DNA of 37,805 bases from an uncultured bacterium (GTDB taxonomy: Bacteria; Cyanobacteriota; Vampirovibrionia; Gastranaerophilales; Gastranaerophilaceae): contig CABUAQ010000006.1 in NCBI GenBank assembly GCA_902489575.1, positions 1 through 37,805 of the forward strand, written 5' to 3'. Below are positions 33,324-37,805 of the stretch, piece after piece; positions within the stretch are counted from its first letter, which is position 1, and every line of letters begins with the position of its first letter. The notes below the pieces were generated by a model. That model was not told the origin of the DNA. It saw only the letters and a program-made list of their open reading frames with translations, and ran no database searches. The position numbers were made by a program, and so were the translations under genes.

Positions 33324-35450
33324 ATGAAAAAATCAATATCAGCACTTGCCAAATTAACTCTAATTATTTGTTTATTAAACGGGGTTGCGTTTGCAGATTT
33401 TAAAGAGCATTTCGACCTTGCTCAAAGCTATATGACACAATATCAATACTCCGGAGCAATAACTGAATTTAAAAATGCACTCAGAATTAATTATCTTGAC
33501 AGTTCAGCTCGTATTGGTTTAATAAACGCGTACATTGCAAGAGGAACAGAATACGCAAACAAAGATAAAGCCTGGGCAAAAGCTGCAGATGATTTTAGAA
33601 GCGCCTTATTCTACCTTTCATATTATCCGGCACAAAATCACATAAACAACTCAGCAAGCAGTATTGATAAAATTGAAGCTAATCTTGACAGATGTCTTGA
33701 ATATATGAACTTTGACAATTCCCCTGAAGCTAGATATTCTACTGCAAAAAAGCTTCGTGCTGAAGGCAATTTTCCGGCTGCCGCTTATGAATTTAACCAA
33801 TCATTAGGAAGTAAAAATCTTCAAAAAGATAGTTTTGAACAAGTTGGAGATATAATGAAACTGCTGGGAAACGAACCAAAAGCTGCCGAATATTATAAAA
33901 AAGCATTAGCAGTTTCTCCTGCGGATTTAGATTTGAGATTATCCTATGCGAAAATTCTAGATAATTTAGGCTCTGCAGACGAGGCATTAAAAGAATACAG
34001 CTATGTTTTAACAAAATCAAACAAAGATAACAAGGATATACTATATTCACTTGAACGCACATTCAAGAAAAAAGTTCAAAATTCACCAAACAACGCAAAT
34101 CTGAATGCGAATATGGGTGCAATTTTGCAAAAACAAGGCCGCCTTGACGAAGCTTTAAACTACTATAAACAAGCTGAAGCGCTTGATCCGTCAAATATTA
34201 ATACAAGAATTAACACAGGTACTCTTTATCAACAAAAAGAAGATTACAGAACCGCAATTAAAGCCTACGAATCTGTCTTAATTCTTTATCCTGACAACAT
34301 CAATGCAAATTTATACAGAGCACAGTGCTATGATAAAATCGGAGAACATAAAATTGCTCAAGACGGGTTTAAAAAAGTATTAGCGCTTGATCCAAACAAC
34401 GATTATTTAAAAGCTCAAATGGTAGAAAATGCAAAAAATACAATGCAGCCGGAACAATTTGCAGAATACGTAAAAACAAGTATGGCAAATATGAACCCGT
34501 CAGAAGTTTTGTATAATTACGCAATTGAACTACACAAAGATGGGAAAATAGACCCTGCAATATTTATGTATACAGAGGCTATAAAATTAGACAACAAAAA
34601 TCCTGAAATATATGTAAATCTGGCTTTAGCACAGGCTCAGGGAAATAACTTTGACAGTGCCATAAATACATTAAATACAGCAAAAACAAGATTTCCAAAA
34701 GATTCAACTATAAATAACACGATTAAGAATATAACTTCAATGAAAACAGACAGCCAATTAACAAAAGCTGCAGAGGCTTTTAAAAACAAAGATTACGCAA
34801 ACGCAATAAATTATTATCTTGCAATCAATCCTCCAACTGTAGATACTATGCTTGGCGTTGCAACATCATATCAAGAACTTCAAGATAAACAAAATGCAAT
34901 TACCTACTACAAAAAGGCTCTTGAATTAAAGCCGATAGATTCAGATATTGCATACTATATTGCATGCCTTTACGGAGAAAACGAAGACTATACTAATGCA
35001 AAAATATATCTTGAAAAAGCTATAACATTCAACAAAAATAATACACAAGCCAAAGAGTATTTAAAATCCATAGAAGAAATGGATCAGTCAAACCTGCTCA
35101 ACAATGCCATCACTCTTTATGAAGAAAATAAGTACGACGAAAGTCTTGCTAAACTTAACGAATTGTTATCAAAAGATAGTGGAAATTCCTACGCACTCTA
35201 TTATCGTGGTATGATATACGATACAAAGGAACAGCGTAACGAAGCAATTGCAGACTTAAAAAAAGCATACGACCTGAACAAAGAATTTACTATTTGTAAT
35301 TACTTAATCGCGTCAGACTATGATGCATTAGGGAAATATAAAGATGCATACACTTATTACACAGCTTATGCAACTTCTGAAGTTCCGGACGATGAATACA
35401 AACAATATGCAAAAGCTCGTGCTGAAGAATTAAAAGAATATGCAAAGTAA
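33324..35450 (+). CDS. Secreted tetratricopeptide-repeat protein
   Basis: A 708-residue protein starting at ATG 33324 (AGGGAG upstream; earlier in-frame codons lie upstream of the promoter start). A Sec signal peptide (residues 1-23, ending VAFA) is followed by TPR units through most of the length. Clear ones include NANLNANMGAILQKQGRLDE with ALNYYKQAEALDPSN, AIKAYESVLILYPDN, PAIFMYTEAIKLDNKNPEI and AITYYKKALELKPID. It is probably a periplasmic or outer-membrane-facing scaffold for protein assembly, without visible enzyme motif. Its last codons overlap the dus start by 11 bp, so the two are co-translated. Confidence 0.88.
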   Translation: MKKSISALAKLTLIICLLNGVAFADFKEHFDLAQSYMTQYQYSGAITEFKNALRINYLDSSARIGLINAYIARGTEYANKDKAWAKAADDFRSALFYLSYYPAQNHINNSASSIDKIEANLDRCLEYMNFDNSPEARYSTAKKLRAEGNFPAAAYEFNQSLGSKNLQKDSFEQVGDIMKLLGNEPKAAEYYKKALAVSPADLDLRLSYAKILDNLGSADEALKEYSYVLTKSNKDNKDILYSLERTFKKKVQNSPNNANLNANMGAILQKQGRLDEALNYYKQAEALDPSNINTRINTGTLYQQKEDYRTAIKAYESVLILYPDNINANLYRAQCYDKIGEHKIAQDGFKKVLALDPNNDYLKAQMVENAKNTMQPEQFAEYVKTSMANMNPSEVLYNYAIELHKDGKIDPAIFMYTEAIKLDNKNPEIYVNLALAQAQGNNFDSAINTLNTAKTRFPKDSTINNTIKNITSMKTDSQLTKAAEAFKNKDYANAINYYLAINPPTVDTMLGVATSYQELQDKQNAITYYKKALELKPIDSDIAYYIACLYGENEDYTNAKIYLEKAITFNKNNTQAKEYLKSIEEMDQSNLLNNAITLYEENKYDESLAKLNELLSKDSGNSYALYYRGMIYDTKEQRNEAIADLKKAYDLNKEFTICNYLIASDYDALGKYKDAYTYYTAYATSEVPDDEYKQYAKARAEELKEYAK

Positions 35451-36426
35451 AGTATCAAGCCTAATAAAAAGTAAAGTATCACTTGCCCCGATGGCAGGAA
35501 TAACTGACTATGTTCTAAGATCATTAGTCAGAAAATATTCTACTGACGCATTATTAACAACTGAGATGATAAGTTCAGAATTTCTTGCTCAAAATGTTCA
35601 AACAGAAATAACAAAACTTGACGAAAATCATCATCCTATCGTTTATCAAATATGCGGACACAAACCGCATTTAATGAAATTATCTGCTCAATACTTAACA
35701 CAATTTGCAGATATGATAGATATAAATATGGGCTGTCCTGTTAATAAAGTTGTAAAAGGTCAAGACGGAGCAGCCTTGATGAGGAACCCTGAACTGGCAG
35801 CAGAGCTTATCAAAGCGGTAAAAGAAGGAACAGATAAACCTGTTAGCGTAAAATTCAGACTTGGATACACCGCAGGAGAAATGAATTATGTAGAATTCGG
35901 ACAACAAATGCAAGAAGCTGGTGCCGACTTTATTACAATTCATGCAAGAACACGGGCACAATTTTATGCAGGAACTGCAGACTGGAAAAAAATAAAAGAC
36001 TTAAAAAATAATGTTGATATACCCGTATTTGCTAATGGAGATATCACATCTGTTGACTCTGCCATTAAATGCCTAGAACAAAGTGAAGCTGATGGAATTG
36101 CTATAGGACGCGGAATTCTGGGTGACCCAACCCTGATAGGGCGAATATCACACTACCTAAAAACAGGAGAAAAATTGTCTGTTCCAACGCTGAACGAAAA
36201 ACTTGATATTATGAAAATTCACCTTGATGAAGAAATTAAACTCCGAGGAGAAAATGTTGCAATAAAATTTTTCAGAAAATTTTACCCATATTATATTGCA
36301 GGAATACGAAATGCCTCAAAAATTCGAGGAGTAATGGTTCTTGAAGAAAATTACAATAAAATCTGCAAATACATTGAATACATCAGAAAAGAAAATTCTA
36401 CCAGCTCAATCTTGATATCTCAATAA
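35440..36426 (+). CDS. dus: tRNA-dihydrouridine synthase (DusB/NifR3-like)
   Basis: A 328-residue FMN enzyme that reduces uridines in the tRNA D-loop. The TIM barrel opens with LAPMAGITDYVLRSL, followed by TTEMISSEF and INMGCPVNKVVKGQDGAAL with catalytic Cys at residue 99. Then come VKFRLGYTAGE, ITIHARTRAQFYAGTADW and NGDITSVDSA, GIAIGRGILGDP, and a C-terminal helical tRNA-binding region. It overlaps the end of the TPR gene by 11 bp with no own promoter. Subtype among bacterial Dus enzymes is not decided from sequence alone; DusB/NifR3 is the closest in layout. Confidence 0.93.
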   Translation: MQSKVSSLIKSKVSLAPMAGITDYVLRSLVRKYSTDALLTTEMISSEFLAQNVQTEITKLDENHHPIVYQICGHKPHLMKLSAQYLTQFADMIDINMGCPVNKVVKGQDGAALMRNPELAAELIKAVKEGTDKPVSVKFRLGYTAGEMNYVEFGQQMQEAGADFITIHARTRAQFYAGTADWKKIKDLKNNVDIPVFANGDITSVDSAIKCLEQSEADGIAIGRGILGDPTLIGRISHYLKTGEKLSVPTLNEKLDIMKIHLDEEIKLRGENVAIKFFRKFYPYYIAGIRNASKIRGVMVLEENYNKICKYIEYIRKENSTSSILISQ

Positions 36427-36439
36427 AAACTGTTATAAT
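36412..36439 (+). promoter_or_regulatory. Promoter of the first VirB10-like gene (apparently leaderless)
   Basis: -35 TTGATA (36412-36417), 16-bp spacer, perfect -10 TATAAT (36434-36439) with TGt extension. The ATG at 36447 lies seven bases after the -10, so transcription would start on the A of ATG. There is no ribosome site. Confidence 0.6.
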
Positions 36440-36446
36440 AACTCTT

Positions 36447-37067
36447 ATGAAAAGGTTTTTACTATTATTCATTTGTACAGGAATTATATTTTTCTCAGGA
36501 TTTCAAACCATTCAAGCCGAAGAATTTGAAAATATTGAGCTTGAAATGAGAAATTATGATGAGATAACTCTGCCTGCAGGAACATTTATTCCTGTTATGA
36601 CAACACAGGAAATCTCTACCGAAACTTGTCCGGAAGGATACAAAGTAAAATTTATCGCAACAAATGATTTATTTATGTACGAAACGAATATTATTCCACG
36701 AAATACAGAATTTTTCGGGTATATTGAAAAAATTAATGAACCTGTAGTAGGAACAAATGCCTCCATGAAAATCAAAATAACAAAACTCCTAATTCCTGAC
36801 GGTTTTGAAATTCCAGTAAGAGGTTACATTTATACATCTAACGATAACTTAATAGGAGGCGAATTAACCCAGCCTGCAGAATGGGTGAAAATGCCCCATT
36901 ATCAAAGTAAATTTCAAGGGATTTCGTGGAACCACAGAGCCCCAACTCTTCAAATAAGACCCGGTGGTAAAAGAAGTATGGGAACACACAAAAAAATTCC
37001 TGCAGGTGACCAGCAAATAATAATACTTACTGCACCAACAGGCATTACTCATACTATAACCGAATAA
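36447..37067 (+). CDS. Secreted protein with VirB10/TrbI-like beta domain
   Basis: A 206-residue protein with a Sec signal peptide (residues 1-24, ending IQA). The segment from residue about 40 follows the pattern of VirB10/TrbI C-terminal domains: LPAGTFIPVMTTQEISTET, then VKFIATNDLF, IPRNTEFFGYIEKINEP, and MKIKITKLLIPDGFEIPVRG. No proline-rich or inner-membrane part of full VirB10 is present and no type IV secretion gene is nearby, so a conjugation role is unlikely. The C-terminal 60 residues (QPAEWVKMPHYQSK onward) are different from those of the paralogue that follows. It is expressed from its own leaderless promoter and is probably an outer-membrane or periplasmic structural protein. Confidence 0.75.
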   Translation: MKRFLLLFICTGIIFFSGFQTIQAEEFENIELEMRNYDEITLPAGTFIPVMTTQEISTETCPEGYKVKFIATNDLFMYETNIIPRNTEFFGYIEKINEPVVGTNASMKIKITKLLIPDGFEIPVRGYIYTSNDNLIGGELTQPAEWVKMPHYQSKFQGISWNHRAPTLQIRPGGKRSMGTHKKIPAGDQQIIILTAPTGITHTITE

Positions 37068-37071
37068 TAAA

Positions 37072-37099
37072 TTGACAAAATGAAAATATGAAGTACAAT
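37072..37099 (+). promoter_or_regulatory. Promoter of the second VirB10-like gene
   Basis: Perfect -35 TTGACA (37072-37077), 16-bp spacer, -10 TACAAT (37094-37099). The leader of about 28 bases carries AGGGAGG before the ATG at 37134. Confidence 0.7.
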
Positions 37100-37133
37100 G
37101 GATGTATGAAAATGTTTTAGGGAGGGCTATATA

Positions 37134-37805
37134 ATGAAGAATTTACTGGTATTAACAGCAGTGGCAACTATATGTGTTAACTGTGCTTTCGCGGAACCAA
37201 ATTACAGCTTCCAGCAGTCTGCACCTATGCAGCAACAATATCAGCCTTCGTACTATCAAAATACAAACAACGATTACAGAATTAACAATAATACATTGAA
37301 GGGCAGTGTTGTAACAGTTCCTGCCGGTCAAACATTTAGAGCAATTGTAACATCTCCTGTATCTTCAGAAACCGCAGTAGTAGGACAGACAGTAACTCTG
37401 GCCCTTGGCTCTGACTTTTACTATAACGGGAATAAAATTGCACCTGCCGGCAGTTCAGTATACGGCTCGGTGATAGAATCCTCAAAAGCAAAACACGGGA
37501 GCATGAACGGCAAATTAACAGTAAGATTTACTCAAATTATTACCCCTACAGGACAAAACATACCAATTTCAGCTGTTGTTAGAACTGATGATAACACCGG
37601 CACGCTTATAGGCGGAACAAAATTTGATGTAACAAAAGACTATGCTAAGGATATTGTGGCAGGAGCAGGTGCGGGAGCACTAGCAGGAGTTGTAATATCA
37701 CCTTTAGCAGGGGGTAGTATCGGCAGAGGAACTGCGCTTGCTACAGCTGTTGGCGCCGGTGGAGGGCTGGTTAAATCTATATGGGACAAGGGAGCTGATG
37801 TGGAA
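37134..37805 (+). CDS. Secreted VirB10/TrbI-like protein, partial at 3' end
   Basis: A 224-codon fragment that has no stop before the window end. Signal peptide MKNLLVLTAVATICVNCAFA is followed by a Gln/Asn/Tyr-rich spacer (about 21-55) and a beta domain: VPAGQTFRAIVTSPVSSETA, DFYYNGNKIAPAGSSVYG, KLTVRFTQIITPTGQNIPI and TGTLIGGTKF. It lines up with the preceding protein segment by segment, so the two are paralogues. A Gly/Ala-rich segment (AGAGAGALAGVVISPLAGG) near residue 180 resembles glycine-zipper membrane helices. AGGGAGG lies upstream of the ATG. A cell-envelope role is likely; the exact function is unknown. Confidence 0.8.
   Translation, partial: MKNLLVLTAVATICVNCAFAEPNYSFQQSAPMQQQYQPSYYQNTNNDYRINNNTLKGSVVTVPAGQTFRAIVTSPVSSETAVVGQTVTLALGSDFYYNGNKIAPAGSSVYGSVIESSKAKHGSMNGKLTVRFTQIITPTGQNIPISAVVRTDDNTGTLIGGTKFDVTKDYAKDIVAGAGAGALAGVVISPLAGGSIGRGTALATAVGAGGGLVKSIWDKGADVE

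Overview
The window is AT-rich, densely coded bacterial DNA. It combines a Gram-negative envelope (type V autotransporter with a C-terminal barrel, TolC-type outer-membrane factor, HlyD/EmrA adaptor) with ClpC, ScpA/ScpB, an infC gene without rpmI-rplT beside it, and a HelY/Ski2-type helicase. No photosynthesis gene is visible. This mix fits a non-photosynthetic relative of Cyanobacteria of the Melainabacteria/Gastranaerophilales type. That placement is inference from gene content and should be settled with marker genes.

Layout. 1-4.4 kb: a small double-HTH regulator, tRNA-Lys, and a large autotransporter with chlamydial Pmp-like GGA[IV] and FxxN repeats. 4.5-11.9 kb (minus strand): a PPP-type phosphatase, a SIMPL-domain membrane protein, a 924-residue GT5-like glycosyltransferase with a LysM-like segment and a C-terminal membrane anchor, ClpC, and an unknown 121-residue protein. 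12-18 kb (plus): seryl-tRNA synthetase, a HelY-like helicase, an unknown 144-residue protein, and a phosphodiester-glycosidase (NAGPA) family protein behind a structured leader. 18-25.4 kb (minus): the overlapping cluster smc-scpA-scpB-metalloprotease, then a regulator made of four tandem GntR-type winged helices. 25.5-27.3 kb: a UmuC-like polymerase, a small membrane gene that looks frameshifted in an A7 run, and tRNA-Gln. 27.4-32.1 kb: an efflux locus, with tolC-like and marR-emrA-emrB divergent around a palindromic operator, then tRNA-Phe. 32.2-37.8 kb: infC, an independently transcribed 47-codon gene, a secreted TPR protein overlapping a dus gene, and two paralogous secreted proteins resembling the VirB10/TrbI C-terminal domain; the last runs off the window end.

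Together the genes mix housekeeping (translation, condensin, proteolysis) with envelope and export functions. Regulatory architecture is often readable: sigma70-type promoters with 16-18 bp spacers, hairpin terminators in the short intergenic gaps, two apparently leaderless promoters, a perfect MarR-type operator and a possible switch-like 5' leader. No insertion sequence, prophage, CRISPR array or rRNA was seen.
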